Positions 25,048-34,196 of a DNA stretch of 64,000 nt are shown here, piece by piece. The position numbers were made by a program, and so were the translations under genes. Each line of letters starts with the position of its first letter. Positions within the stretch are counted from its first letter, which is position 1. The notes beneath the pieces were generated by a model that was not told the origin of the DNA, did no database searches, and saw only the letters and a list, made by a program, of their open reading frames with translations. The stretch is from positions 1-64,000 of the forward strand of contig JAWLDZ010000004.1 in the NCBI GenBank assembly GCA_041686355.1, in the 5' to 3' direction. Source of the stretch: DSBN01 sp041686355. GTDB lineage: Bacteria > Spirochaetota > Spirochaetia > DSM-16054 > Sediminispirochaetaceae.

Positions 25048-26070
25048 TTAGTTCAGGCGAGACTTTTGCTCCTGGGTAAAATAGAGGTAGCAGGCCACTT
25101 TATGGTCGGTATCGACCTCCAGAAGTTCCGGAACGTTCTTTTTGCACACCTCCATTCGATGGGGACAGCGGTCATAAAAATAGCAGCCGAAGCGTTCCTG
25201 ATCGGGGGCGGGAACGTCCCCTTCCAGTACAATCCGCTTCCGGGTGCGCTCGACCTTTGGATCGGGGATCGGTGCCGCAGAGAACAGCGCCTTCGTATAT
25301 GGATGCAGGGGCTGTTTATACAGACTCTTGCTGCCGGCGATCTCTACCACTTTACCAAGATACATCACGGCAACCCGGTTGCTGACATACTCGATTACCG
25401 ACAAGTCGTGGGCAATAAACATATAGGTGAGGTCGAACTCCTCCTGCAGCTCGAGGAACAGGTTCAGGATCTGTGCTTGTATCGATACATCCAGAGCACT
25501 AACCGGCTCGTCGGCCAGAATCACCCGCGGGTTGAGTGCCAGGGAGCGTGCAATTCCGATGCGCTGGCGCTGACCTCCGGAGAACTCATGGGGATATCGG
25601 TTTTTGAAATTGCGGGAGAGGCCAACCCGTTCCATCAAATTTTCTACCTTTGCCTCCATTTCCTTGCGGTCCATATCCAGCAGTCGGCGATTCCGGTAGA
25701 TGTCCAGGGGCTCTCGAATTATGTCGTTTACCACCATTCGTGGGTTAAGAGAGGCATACGGGTCTTGAAACACCATCTGAATCTGACGTCTCGTCTTTAA
25801 CAGTTCAAATTGGCTGAGCTTCGTTAGATCGGTACCCTCAAAAATTACTTCTCCGGAAGTAGGCTGGTACAGCTGAGAAATTGCGCGGGCGGTGGTAGAT
25901 TTCCCACAGCCCGATTCACCGACAACGCCAAGGGTTTCTCCCTTACGCAGGGTCAGGTCCACCCCGTCCACAGCTCGGATTGCCCCGACTTTACGTTTAA
26001 AAATGATCCCGTCTTCGATCGGGAAGTGCATTTTAAGATCTTTTGTTTCTAGTAACACATCATGTTTCAT
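25048..26070 (-). CDS. oppF: Oligopeptide ABC transporter ATPase OppF
   Basis: 340 residues. Walker A GESGCGKST near 50-58, Q-loop MVFQDPYASLNPR, signature FSGGQRQRIGIARSL near 165-179, Walker B VILADEPVSALDVS, H-loop FIAHDLSV. The C-terminal oligopeptide-ABC domain has conserved cysteines (GCYFYDRCPHRMEVC). Last gene of oppABCDF; it ends near the hairpin at 24987-25010. Confidence 0.95.
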   Translation of the reverse strand: MKHDVLLETKDLKMHFPIEDGIIFKRKVGAIRAVDGVDLTLRKGETLGVVGESGCGKSTTARAISQLYQPTSGEVIFEGTDLTKLSQFELLKTRRQIQMVFQDPYASLNPRMVVNDIIREPLDIYRNRRLLDMDRKEMEAKVENLMERVGLSRNFKNRYPHEFSGGQRQRIGIARSLALNPRVILADEPVSALDVSIQAQILNLFLELQEEFDLTYMFIAHDLSVIEYVSNRVAVMYLGKVVEIAGSKSLYKQPLHPYTKALFSAAPIPDPKVERTRKRIVLEGDVPAPDQERFGCYFYDRCPHRMEVCKKNVPELLEVDTDHKVACYLYFTQEQKSRLN

Positions 26071-26083
26071 GTATTTAAACTCC

Positions 26084-27067
26084 TCATGAATAGAGCCAGC
26101 AGCTGACTCTGCGGGTGGATGAGCCGTCTTGGGTTTTTACCTCGCTAGGATACTTATTTTTGCAAATATCCATGGCATGGGGACAGCGGGGGTAAAAGGG
26201 GCAGCAATCCGGTAGATCGATAAGGTTTGGCGGCTGCCCGGGAATAGACGAAAGCTTTTTACCGGTTTTTTTGTCCAGTCGAGGTACGGAACTTATAAGT
26301 CCCTGAGTATAGGGGTGCTTTGGATCTTCAAACAGCGATTCAGTGTCCGCCTCTTCTACTATTCGACCGGCGTACATAACCGCAATTCGGTCGCACAGAC
26401 CGGCTACTACTCCCAGGTCGTGGGTGATCATTATGAGCGCGGTGCCGAGACGGTCGGATAAGTCCTGCATAATTTCCAGTATTTGGGCTTGAATAGTTAC
26501 GTCCAGCGCGGTGGTTGGCTCATCAGCTATAAGCACCTGGGGGTTGCAGCTGAGGGCCATGGCAATCATTACCCTCTGCCGCATTCCACCGGAGAACTGG
26601 TGCGGATAGTTATCGATGCGCCTTTCCGGTTTAGGAAGGCCCACCATCCGCAGCATTTCAATTGAATGCTCCCGTGCGGTTTTTTTATCTTCATGCTGGT
26701 GAAGCATTATTGTTTCGACCATCTGGGTGGAAATCTTCAAAAAGGGGTTAAGGCTGGTCATTGGGTCTTGAAAGATCATAGAGATCTTGTTTCCACGGAT
26801 ATTCCTTAATTTTGATTTGGGCAGCTTTAAGATATCCACCCCTTCCAATTTTACACTTCCTCCTACTATTTTCCCGGGAGGTGAAGGGATTAAGCGCAGC
26901 AATGACTGGTTGGTCACTGATTTACCGGAACCGGACTCACCGACGATTCCCAGCGATTCCTTACGTCCCAAGGAGAAGGAAACTCCGTCTACCGCCTTTA
27001 CAGTGCCTTCGTCGGTTTTAAAGTATGTCTTCAAGTCTTCGACTTGTAGTAGTTTTTCTTCACTCAT
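26084..27067 (-). CDS. oppD: Oligopeptide ABC transporter ATPase OppD
   Basis: 327 residues with Walker A GESGSGKSV, Q-loop MIFQDPMTSLNP, signature FSGGMRQRVMIAMAL, Walker B VLIADEPTTALDV and MITHDLGVV. The C-terminal segment CPFYPRCPHAMDIC is typical of dipeptide/oligopeptide ATPases. OppD and OppF form the heterodimer that energises peptide uptake. Same operon as oppC and oppF. Confidence 0.95.
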   Translation of the reverse strand: MSEEKLLQVEDLKTYFKTDEGTVKAVDGVSFSLGRKESLGIVGESGSGKSVTNQSLLRLIPSPPGKIVGGSVKLEGVDILKLPKSKLRNIRGNKISMIFQDPMTSLNPFLKISTQMVETIMLHQHEDKKTAREHSIEMLRMVGLPKPERRIDNYPHQFSGGMRQRVMIAMALSCNPQVLIADEPTTALDVTIQAQILEIMQDLSDRLGTALIMITHDLGVVAGLCDRIAVMYAGRIVEEADTESLFEDPKHPYTQGLISSVPRLDKKTGKKLSSIPGQPPNLIDLPDCCPFYPRCPHAMDICKNKYPSEVKTQDGSSTRRVSCWLYS

Positions 27068-27089
27068 TTAGTCGTTCCTCTCTTGAAAC

Positions 27090-28382
27090 TTACAGTTTAT
27101 TTTTACTCTGCGGATCGAATGCATCCCGCAGTCCGTCGCCGAGAAAATTCATGGCGAACAGGAAGATCGTCATAGCGATGGCTGGAAAGAACAAACGCCA
27201 GGGATAGGCCCGCATTCCCTCTACCGCATCTCCGATTAGAGAACCCCAGGATGCATAAGGGGCTGAAATACCGAGCCCTAGGAAGGAGAGAAACGCTTCC
27301 ATCTGGATAAATACAGGAATCCTCAGGGTAGTATATACAATAATGATTCCAAAGGTATTCGGGACCAAGTGCCGGAAAATAATTCTGGTTGAACTTGCAC
27401 CCATAGAACGGGCGGCTTCAACGTACTCTGAGTTTTTCAGCGATATGATCTGTCCTCGTACTACCCGGGCGACTGTAAGCCAGCTCACTAAGGAAAGGGC
27501 TAGGAACATAAGCAGGATACTGCGGCCAAACAGGGCCATCAGAATTATCACCAGCATCATATAGGGCATGCTGTACATGATGTCGACGATACGCATGATA
27601 ATATAATCGGTCTTTCCGCCGACATATCCGGCAATGGCGCCGAAAAACAGGCCGAGAAGCACCGAGGTTATTCCACCTATCAGACCGATGGCAATCGACA
27701 TCTGGCCGCCCCAGACAGTTCGGGCCAGCATATCACGTCCCAGATAGTCGGTTCCGAAGAGGTACCTGCGCTCATGCACTTTAACCTCTTCGCCGTCGAT
27801 TACCTCTGTTTCAGACTCTATTTGCCGGCGCATCGCTTCAAGCTCGGCCTTCTCTTCTTCGTTGAGGTTAACCCGGCCTTCTTCAACCGCAATGTCTCGT
27901 CGTGCCCGTTGGATCGCCCGTTCGGCATCGGCAATTGCATCTTTCTCCTTCCGTGTCAGCTCTTCACCGCCGGCGGAGGAGGGGTCTGTATATCTCTCAC
28001 GGGCCTCTTCGATTGTCTGTTCTATCAGCCGCTGGTCCTCTTCGGTCCACTCAACGCGTCCATCCTTGGCTGCCAGCGTGGTGAGTTCAATAATCTTTCG
28101 TTCCAGCATCTGCTCGCCGGCAGTCTCGGAAAAAGAGGGCGGCAGGTGGATATGGCTCATTTGCTGCTCTTTGTATGAGTAAATCGGAAGAACCGGTGCT
28201 AAAAGTGCGATCAGGCTGTAAAGAGCTACCACAACCAATCCGGCAATGGCCATTTTGTTTCTTTTAAGCCTGCGCCAGGCGTCTTTGTATAAACTGTTTC
28301 CCTTTAACGGTTGATTGAACTCATTGGTGGCCTGCAGCCCAGTTTGTAGGCGGCTTTCTTTCTTGTTTTCATTGGTGCTCAC
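27090..28382 (-). CDS. oppC: Oligopeptide ABC transporter permease OppC with a large charged insertion
   Basis: 430 residues, well over the usual about 300. Helix 1 (about 45-66) is followed by a highly charged, Glu/Arg-rich stretch of roughly 130 residues (about 78-205, predicted coiled coil), then the normal permease with GTDYLGRDMLARTVWGG near 209-225 and the EAA loop region VEAARSMGASSTRIIFRHLVPN near 325-345. By topology the insertion lies on the outer face, where the binding protein docks. Confidence 0.92.
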   Translation of the reverse strand: MSTNENKKESRLQTGLQATNEFNQPLKGNSLYKDAWRRLKRNKMAIAGLVVVALYSLIALLAPVLPIYSYKEQQMSHIHLPPSFSETAGEQMLERKIIELTTLAAKDGRVEWTEEDQRLIEQTIEEARERYTDPSSAGGEELTRKEKDAIADAERAIQRARRDIAVEEGRVNLNEEEKAELEAMRRQIESETEVIDGEEVKVHERRYLFGTDYLGRDMLARTVWGGQMSIAIGLIGGITSVLLGLFFGAIAGYVGGKTDYIIMRIVDIMYSMPYMMLVIILMALFGRSILLMFLALSLVSWLTVARVVRGQIISLKNSEYVEAARSMGASSTRIIFRHLVPNTFGIIIVYTTLRIPVFIQMEAFLSFLGLGISAPYASWGSLIGDAVEGMRAYPWRLFFPAIAMTIFLFAMNFLGDGLRDAFDPQSKNKL

Positions 28383-28393
28383 GGTTCAACTCC

Positions 28394-29323
28394 CTATTTA
28401 TATGTAATCCGTGGATCTAGGAACGAGTAGATAATATCGACTATAAAGTTCATCAGTACTAATATAACCGAATATACAATCACCGTGCCCATGATCAAGG
28501 TGTAATCCCGGTTCAAGGCGGACTGTACAAAAAACCTCCCCAGCCCGGGTACACGAAAGATTTGTTCTACCACTACCGAACCGGTTACGATGCTGGCAAA
28601 CGCAGGGCCGACATAGCTGACTACCGGCAGCAGTGAGCCCTTGAGTACGTGTCGTCTAATAATAACCGAATCTCTGAGGCCCTTCGACTGGGCTGTGCGT
28701 ATGAAATCGCTGCGCAGCATTTCAAGCATACTGGCGCGGGAAAGTCGGGCTATGGTAGCAAAGGGCTGCATGGATAAGGTAATGGCGGGCATCAAAATGG
28801 TGATCCAGCCGTATCTGCCTGTAATCCAGCCGGAGGTCGGCAGAAGATCCCATCGCAATGCAAAAAAGTACATCAAGACCGGCCCTATGACAAACAGGGG
28901 AACGGTTATACCGATAATTGCGATCGCCATCGCCAGGTAATCAATCCAGCTGTTTTGATTGAGGGCGGATAAAATTCCGGCATTTACTCCGACTATGAGA
29001 GCCAAACCCAAAGCAACAAATCCGAGCAGCAGGGAATTAGGCAAACTGTTGGCTATATAAAAATTTACATCGTGGTCTTGATAACGGAAGGATGGCCCCA
29101 AATCTCCACGTACTATATCTCCCATATAGCGGAGATACTGCATGTGCAGCGGCGCATTTAGGTTAAACTTTGCTTCAATATTCTTCATAACCTGTTCCGG
29201 GGGGCGCCGTTCGGCGTCAAAAGGCCCTCCTGGGGCAATGCGAATGAGAAAAAAACTGATAGTTACCACAATAAAGAGTGTGGGAATCAGTCCTATCAGG
29301 CGTCTTATAATGTATTTCGTCAT
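28394..29323 (-). CDS. oppB: Oligopeptide ABC transporter permease OppB
   Basis: 309 residues from the ATG at 29323 (MTKYIIRRLIGLIPTLF); a start seven codons upstream is possible. Six-helix permease with the N-terminal signature and the EAA loop FIRTAQSKGLRDSVIIRRHVLKGSLLP. Ends 12 bases before oppC. Together with OppC it makes the membrane pore. Confidence 0.94.
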   Translation of the reverse strand: MTKYIIRRLIGLIPTLFIVVTISFFLIRIAPGGPFDAERRPPEQVMKNIEAKFNLNAPLHMQYLRYMGDIVRGDLGPSFRYQDHDVNFYIANSLPNSLLLGFVALGLALIVGVNAGILSALNQNSWIDYLAMAIAIIGITVPLFVIGPVLMYFFALRWDLLPTSGWITGRYGWITILMPAITLSMQPFATIARLSRASMLEMLRSDFIRTAQSKGLRDSVIIRRHVLKGSLLPVVSYVGPAFASIVTGSVVVEQIFRVPGLGRFFVQSALNRDYTLIMGTVIVYSVILVLMNFIVDIIYSFLDPRITYK

Positions 29324-29392
29324 GGTTTTCTCCAAACTCCACATGGCGCAGGTAAAAGCGTATGGTACCCTCGCCTAAAAAAATTCTCAAGA

Positions 29393-29425
29393 AAAAGGGA
29401 AAAGCCGGCAGCGAACTGCCGGCTT
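29393..29425 (-). terminator. Hairpin between oppA and oppB, probable partial terminator
   Basis: On the minus strand AAGCCGGCAG, loop TTCG, CTGCCGGCTT, then TTCCCTTTTTC. A perfect 10-bp stem with a UUCG tetraloop directly behind oppA. It likely lowers oppBCDF expression relative to the binding protein. Confidence 0.8.
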
Positions 29426-29441
29426 GTAAGGATGATTTTTA

Positions 29442-31037
29442 TTATTTTTTATAGATATCTTTGGGAGGATGATAATCCATGGTGTTCACATACCATCCAC
29501 CCCAGTCATCGAGGTCGATCATGTTGTTGGTGGTGTAGTGGTAAATCGGTATCACACCCTGTTCCTGATCGATGAAAATTTCCTCAGCTTCCTGAAGAAC
29601 TTCGAAGCGCTCTTCCCCGGCGGGCATTCGGGCGGCTTTGTTTATCAGCTCGTCATAACGCTCATTTTCGAAATTTCCACCGTTCATGGCAGCTCCGCTG
29701 AGGAACATATCGAGGAAGGTGTTTGGATCCTGATAGTCTCCGATCCAGCCGGCTCGAGCAACCTGAAAATCGCCCTGTCGTCGGCTTGACAGATAGGTCG
29801 ACCACTCCTGGTTCACCAGTTCTGATTCTATACCAAGGTTTTCAGCCCACTGTTCCTGCATGTACTCGGCAACCTTTTTATGGGCTTCGTTAGTGTTGTA
29901 AAGGATCTCGAATTCCGGAAAGTCCTCACCATCGGGATAACCGGCATCTGCCAGGAGTTCCCTAGCTTTTTCTACATCCATTCCATTCCCGTCGACACCC
30001 GGATAACCGGCCATCTCGGGAACCATGGAAGTTGCCGGTACCTGGCCGCCTTTGGTAATTTTTTCTACTAAAGTTTCACGGTCAAAGGCCATTGCCAAGG
30101 CTTTACGAACTCTCTCATCGTCAAAGGGGTCTTTTTCGTTCTGGATGGTGTAGTAGTAGGTTCCCAGGTAGGGTGCGTTATGATAGTCGTCGCGGAGTTT
30201 GGCGGAATCCATCTGATCCAGGGGAACGGTGGTCATCCAGTCGGCTTCGCCGTTGAGGTACATGTTGTACCCGGTATTGTTATCGTCGATCGGCAGATAG
30301 ACGACCCGGTCGAGGCTGACAACGTCGGCGTCCCAGTAGGTGTCGTTCGGTACAACAGCAATCTCCTGTTGGGGTTTCCACGTTTCAAGAGTGAAGGGGC
30401 CGTTTCCGACAAAGTTTTCCGGAGAGGTCCACTCGTTACCGTGTTCTTCAATTGCGTGCATGGGAACTACGGCGAAGGAGTAGTGGGGCAATGCTCCCAG
30501 TACGTAGGGCAGAGGCCCAACTAGTTCAAGGCGGAAAGTATAGTCATCAACCGCTTCAACCCCGACTGCATCAGCATCAGCGTCGCCGGCGTTGTACTCT
30601 GCTGCGCCCTCAATAAACATATTCGGGAACCATGCATAGGGTGCAGCGGTTTCCGGGTCCAGCATACGCAGCCATGAATCTACAACTGTCTGCGCTGTAA
30701 TTGGCACTCCGTCACTCCAGGTGGTTTCACGCAGGTGGAAGGTGTACACCGTTCCATCATCGCTTACGTCCCAGCTTTTTGCCAATCCGGGAACCGGTTC
30801 GGCTGTTTCCGGATCGTAGGTTGTAAGACCTTCGAAAATCGACATGTAAATACGATGCTCAGGAACTCCCGAGATTAGGTGCGGGTCAAGAGTTTCGGGC
30901 TCCGCTCCATTTACAATGATAAATTCGGAAGGCTCTTCTTGAGCCGCTTCGGTTGTCTGGCCTTCGTCTTGTTGTCCGCCTGCGAAAGCAGTAACGGCAA
31001 GAGAGACCATAAGCAGGAAAACAAGTAGTTTTCTCAT
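29442..31037 (-). CDS. oppA: Periplasmic oligopeptide-binding protein OppA
   Basis: 531 residues, family SBP_bac_5. The signal peptide ends AVTAFA before GGQQ; there is no lipobox cysteine, so the mature protein should be soluble in the periplasm. NGAEPETLDPHLISGVPEHRI and the VRKALAMAFDRE segment are family signatures. AAAAAGGAG precedes the ATG. First and, because of the hairpin behind it, probably most expressed opp gene. Confidence 0.94.
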   Translation of the reverse strand: MRKLLVFLLMVSLAVTAFAGGQQDEGQTTEAAQEEPSEFIIVNGAEPETLDPHLISGVPEHRIYMSIFEGLTTYDPETAEPVPGLAKSWDVSDDGTVYTFHLRETTWSDGVPITAQTVVDSWLRMLDPETAAPYAWFPNMFIEGAAEYNAGDADADAVGVEAVDDYTFRLELVGPLPYVLGALPHYSFAVVPMHAIEEHGNEWTSPENFVGNGPFTLETWKPQQEIAVVPNDTYWDADVVSLDRVVYLPIDDNNTGYNMYLNGEADWMTTVPLDQMDSAKLRDDYHNAPYLGTYYYTIQNEKDPFDDERVRKALAMAFDRETLVEKITKGGQVPATSMVPEMAGYPGVDGNGMDVEKARELLADAGYPDGEDFPEFEILYNTNEAHKKVAEYMQEQWAENLGIESELVNQEWSTYLSSRRQGDFQVARAGWIGDYQDPNTFLDMFLSGAAMNGGNFENERYDELINKAARMPAGEERFEVLQEAEEIFIDQEQGVIPIYHYTTNNMIDLDDWGGWYVNTMDYHPPKDIYKK

Positions 31038-31075
31038 CTCTTACTCCTTTTTGTAAGTTTAATAAAATAGAGTAA

Positions 31076-31103
31076 ATCATAAGTAGCGTTTTTTCAAGAA
31101 CAA
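31076..31103 (-). promoter_or_regulatory. Probable oppA promoter
   Basis: Minus-strand TTGTTC (31098-31103), 16-base spacer, TATGAT (31076-31081), giving a leader of about 32 bases with AAAAAGGAG. The rest of the 258-base gap up to 31295 is A/T-rich and holds no clear further site. Confidence 0.5.
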
Positions 31104-31295
31104 AATGGTGTAACCGGCTGATAAATGGTTCCTGTGTGTGAAGAATATATATGTATATTTATTTAAAGTAGAAGGAATTGATTGATAAATATGCAAGCGG
31201 TTTATCAAGTCTGGTGGACTTATGTCCTATTTGAAAGTAAAAAACGGGCATTTTATAAAATTGGAAAGATGGAAAGGAAAAAGGGGAGTTTATAA

Positions 31296-31709
31296 TTATT
31301 CAGAGTTTTTATTTTTGTTCATCAGATCCCTTTCGGCTTCAACCCAGGCTTTCGCCTGTTGCAAAAGAATGCTGCGCACCCGTTGACTGTGGATTCTCCG
31401 GAAAACTTTCAATAATGCCGTCTCCTCAGGACTTACAAGTACCCGTTCAAAGGGGGCAAAGCTTTCGCTCTCGGCGCTGTAGGAGCCCTGTGCAGAGTCT
31501 CCCGACAATTTTGGGAGTAGCTGAGCTATCGGCACCTTCAGTATCCGGGAGATATCTATCATCCGCTCCACGGTTATCCGGCTTTGTCCATATTCGTACT
31601 TTTGAAGTTGCTGAAAGGAGATGTTAAGCTGATCGGCAAGAGATTGCTGAGACAAGCCTGCTTCTTCACGGAATTTCCGTATATTTCGGCCTAACTGCTT
31701 TGCATCCAT
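31296..31709 (-). CDS. XRE-family transcriptional regulator
   Basis: 137 residues. The N-terminal Cro/C1 HTH (about 5-62) reads RNIRKFREEAGLSQQSLADQLNISFQQLQKYE. The C-terminal half is helical with no ligand-binding domain. GATAAT lies eight bases before the ATG, without a good -35. It lies upstream of the same-strand opp operon and divergent from rnfD; either could be its target. Confidence 0.88.
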   Translation of the reverse strand: MDAKQLGRNIRKFREEAGLSQQSLADQLNISFQQLQKYEYGQSRITVERMIDISRILKVPIAQLLPKLSGDSAQGSYSAESESFAPFERVLVSPEETALLKVFRRIHSQRVRSILLQQAKAWVEAERDLMNKNKNSE

Positions 31710-31955
31710 AGATACCCATTATCTTGTGAAAACCGTCGATATACTACTAAACAGAAGTGGTAAAAAGAAACTCGTAAGTACCCTTAGTAGTAGTAGTCAG
31801 GGAAGATAGAGTCTTTATCTTGCCGTTCCTAACTATTTTATTCATGAAGGCGCCGGCTGCTGGAAAGAAGTGTGGGATAGGTGGATTTATTTTTTCTAAT
31901 GTATCAGACTGGAATAAAAATATTAAAAAAACACTTCGATTTTGGAAATGTCTGT

Positions 31956-31984
31956 TTGACAACGAGTTCTAAAGCCTTAATACT
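31956..31984 (+). promoter_or_regulatory. Candidate promoter abutting rnfD
   Basis: Perfect TTGACA (31956-31961), 17-base spacer, AATACT (31979-31984), seven bases before the ATG at 31992. The -10 is weak; TAATAC with a 16-base spacer is an alternative. No Shine-Dalgarno site is visible before this start. The 282 bases between 31709 and 31992 otherwise show only A/T-rich DNA and a TAG/TAC-rich patch near 31787. Confidence 0.5.
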
Positions 31985-31991
31985 AATTGTT

Positions 31992-32960
31992 ATGAATGCT
32001 AAAAAGAATTCGTTTATGCAGATGCAACCGCCCATGCTTAAAGTAGTGTACGCTCTGATACCTCTGGTAGTAGCTGCTATCTATTATTTTGGGTGGCGGT
32101 TTCTTCTAGTACTTGCAGTAGTAAATGCGGTAGGTATTCTTACCGAATACCTTATGGCGCGGACATACTCGATGAAGGTTACCTCTTCGGTGCTGGTAAC
32201 AAATTTTTTGTTCGCTCTTTCGCTTCCACCAACCATCCCTCTCTGGATTGCAGTGGTTGGAATTGTGTTTGGAGTGGTATTCGGCAAGATGGTCTTTGGT
32301 GGGTTCGGAAAGAACGTGTTTAATCCTGCGATTTCCGGACGGGCTTTTATTTACATCAGTTTTGGAGTTCCTTTGACAGGACGCTTTGTTGATCCGGTCG
32401 CAGGTACTGCTTTGCGGGGCTTTGCCGCTTGGACTCCCTCTATAGATACGGTCTCGAGTGTGACCCCCCTAGTCCAGCAGGCACAAGGAACAGAGTTTGC
32501 TTTACAAGATCTGTTTCTCGGTAATTTAGTGGGTTCCTTTGGTGAGACCAGTGCTCTGCTGATTATTCTAGGCGGTGCCTATATCGTATGGAAGAAGAGT
32601 GCCAACTGGCATTTTATTGCTGCTTCGGTTGTTTCGTTTCTGCTGCTGTATGCCGCACTCTTCTACAGTGGCATTCAGGGAGCAATTAACCCTGTGTATG
32701 CCCTGTTTAGCGGCAGTTTTCTGTTTGCGGCGGTATTCATGGTTACCGACCCTGTTTCCGCATCACAGACAACTAACCTCGGACGCTGGATTTACGGCTC
32801 TATTTTCGGTGTAATGACAGTACTTATACGGGTCTATTCCGGCTGGCCGGAAGGAGTTACCTTTGCCCTTTTGTTTGCGAATATGTTTGCCCCACTGATC
32901 GATCATCTAATTAAAGAACAAAAGAAAAAGAAAAAAGAAAAGAAGGCGGCTGCGGCATGA
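31992..32960 (+). CDS. rnfD: Rnf/Nqr membrane subunit RnfD (NqrB-like)
   Basis: 322 residues from the ATG at 31992; the frame stays open to 31881 but those codons do not resemble RnfD. About nine to ten helices. The covalent FMN site is DTVSSVTPL, with the acceptor threonine at residue 158; most relatives have SGAT. NPAISGRAF and DPVSASQT are further signatures. It carries electrons and drives ion translocation in the membrane. Followed by rnfG in a four-base overlap. Confidence 0.92.
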   Translation: MNAKKNSFMQMQPPMLKVVYALIPLVVAAIYYFGWRFLLVLAVVNAVGILTEYLMARTYSMKVTSSVLVTNFLFALSLPPTIPLWIAVVGIVFGVVFGKMVFGGFGKNVFNPAISGRAFIYISFGVPLTGRFVDPVAGTALRGFAAWTPSIDTVSSVTPLVQQAQGTEFALQDLFLGNLVGSFGETSALLIILGGAYIVWKKSANWHFIAASVVSFLLLYAALFYSGIQGAINPVYALFSGSFLFAAVFMVTDPVSASQTTNLGRWIYGSIFGVMTVLIRVYSGWPEGVTFALLFANMFAPLIDHLIKEQKKKKKEKKAAAA

Positions 32961-33577
32961 AACAGGAGAGTATGTTTTCGACCAGGGTGTACCCGGTCCT
33001 GTTTATGGTAGCATTGACAGTGGTTTTTATAAGCGTGGTATCCGGAATTTTTCTTACAACAGAAGATCGAGTACGGCTGAACGAATCTATTTTTCAGAAG
33101 AGGGCGGTGTTGTACGCCGCAGGCATAGATTTTCCCCGAGATAATCCTCCGAAAATTCAGGAGATCTATGAAGAGCGGGTACAAGAAGTCGGCGGCCAGG
33201 AGGGGCAGCCGGACTATTTCCGAATTGAACTCCCCTCCGGTGAAACCGGTTATGCAGTGTATGTACGCGGAGCCGGTTTGTGGGGCGAAATTGTCTCTAT
33301 CTTCGGTTTTCAAACGGACCTTCAAACTTTTACCGGGGTAGAGTTTGTAGAGCAAAATGAGACTCCCGGTCTTGGTGCTCGTATCACCGAACAGTGGTAC
33401 AAAGAGCAGTTTCGTGGTAAAAGCGGTCCCTTCCAATTGGTGGCTGAGGGCGCTTCGGATGCACCGGATGAGCTCGATGCTTTAACCGGCGCATCGCGTA
33501 CTTCGGAGGCGGTTCTTAAAATAGCCAACAAAGCTGCCGAAGAGGCCCAGGAAACAGTAGAACAGGAGGGACAGTAA
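32957..33577 (+). CDS. rnfG: Rnf/Nqr FMN-binding subunit RnfG (NqrC-like)
   Basis: 206 residues: one N-terminal helix (about 11-33) and a periplasmic FMN-binding domain. The flavin-transfer motif is DALTGAS near 174-180, so the acceptor is Ser180 rather than the usual threonine. NETPGLGARI near 134-143 is a family signature. FMN is attached by ApbE, which is not in this window. Same operon as rnfD and rnfE. Confidence 0.92.
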   Translation: MKQESMFSTRVYPVLFMVALTVVFISVVSGIFLTTEDRVRLNESIFQKRAVLYAAGIDFPRDNPPKIQEIYEERVQEVGGQEGQPDYFRIELPSGETGYAVYVRGAGLWGEIVSIFGFQTDLQTFTGVEFVEQNETPGLGARITEQWYKEQFRGKSGPFQLVAEGASDAPDELDALTGASRTSEAVLKIANKAAEEAQETVEQEGQ

Positions 33578-33578
33578 A

Positions 33579-34196
33579 ATGGCAACCCGCGGAAAAATGA
33601 AAAAAACCTTTACCGACCCGCTTGGAAAGAACAACCCGGTGTTTGCCCAGGTATTGGGAATATGCTCTACCCTGGCGGTAACTAATAAACTTGAAAACAC
33701 CGTTATTATGAGTTTAGGCGTTATCTTTACTACGACCTTGTCGGGGGTAACAATATCGGCTCTTAGAAAACTAATTCCGGGGCGGGTAAGGATGATGGCG
33801 GAAACCTTAATCATTGCCAGCTTTGTGATTATTGTCGACATCACCCTGCGGGCGTATATGCCGGATGTATGGCAGCAGCTGGGCCCGTACGTCGGTCTGA
33901 TTATTACCAACTGTATCATTATGGGCCGCGCCGAGGCTTTTGCTATGAACAACAGTGCCGGACTATCTTTAATTGACGGGCTTTCATCGGGAATCGGCTA
34001 TGCGTATGTGCTGATAGTGATTGCCTTTTTCCGAGAATTGATGGGCACCGGTGAACTATGGGGAATAACCATACTTGGCGACTGGTGGACCAATTGGGCG
34101 ATTATGGTGATGCCTCCGGGGGCCTTCTTCATGCTGGCGATTTTTGTGTGGGTTGTGAAGGGTGCAATTATTAAAGAAGAGGAGGCAGCTAAATGA
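33579..34196 (+). CDS. rnfE: Rnf/Nqr subunit RnfE (NqrD-like)
   Basis: 205 residues, six helices. Cysteines at residue 29 (VLGICSTLAVTN) and about 111 (IITNCIIMGRAEAFA) match the intramembrane iron-binding cysteines shared by NqrD/RnfE. It starts one base after rnfG and overlaps rnfA by four bases. Confidence 0.93.
   Translation: MATRGKMKKTFTDPLGKNNPVFAQVLGICSTLAVTNKLENTVIMSLGVIFTTTLSGVTISALRKLIPGRVRMMAETLIIASFVIIVDITLRAYMPDVWQQLGPYVGLIITNCIIMGRAEAFAMNNSAGLSLIDGLSSGIGYAYVLIVIAFFRELMGTGELWGITILGDWWTNWAIMVMPPGAFFMLAIFVWVVKGAIIKEEEAAK

Noticed and set aside
25027..25800. 257-codon frame opposite oppF
   Set aside because: Shadow frame; oppF has complete ABC motifs and strand agreement with the operon.
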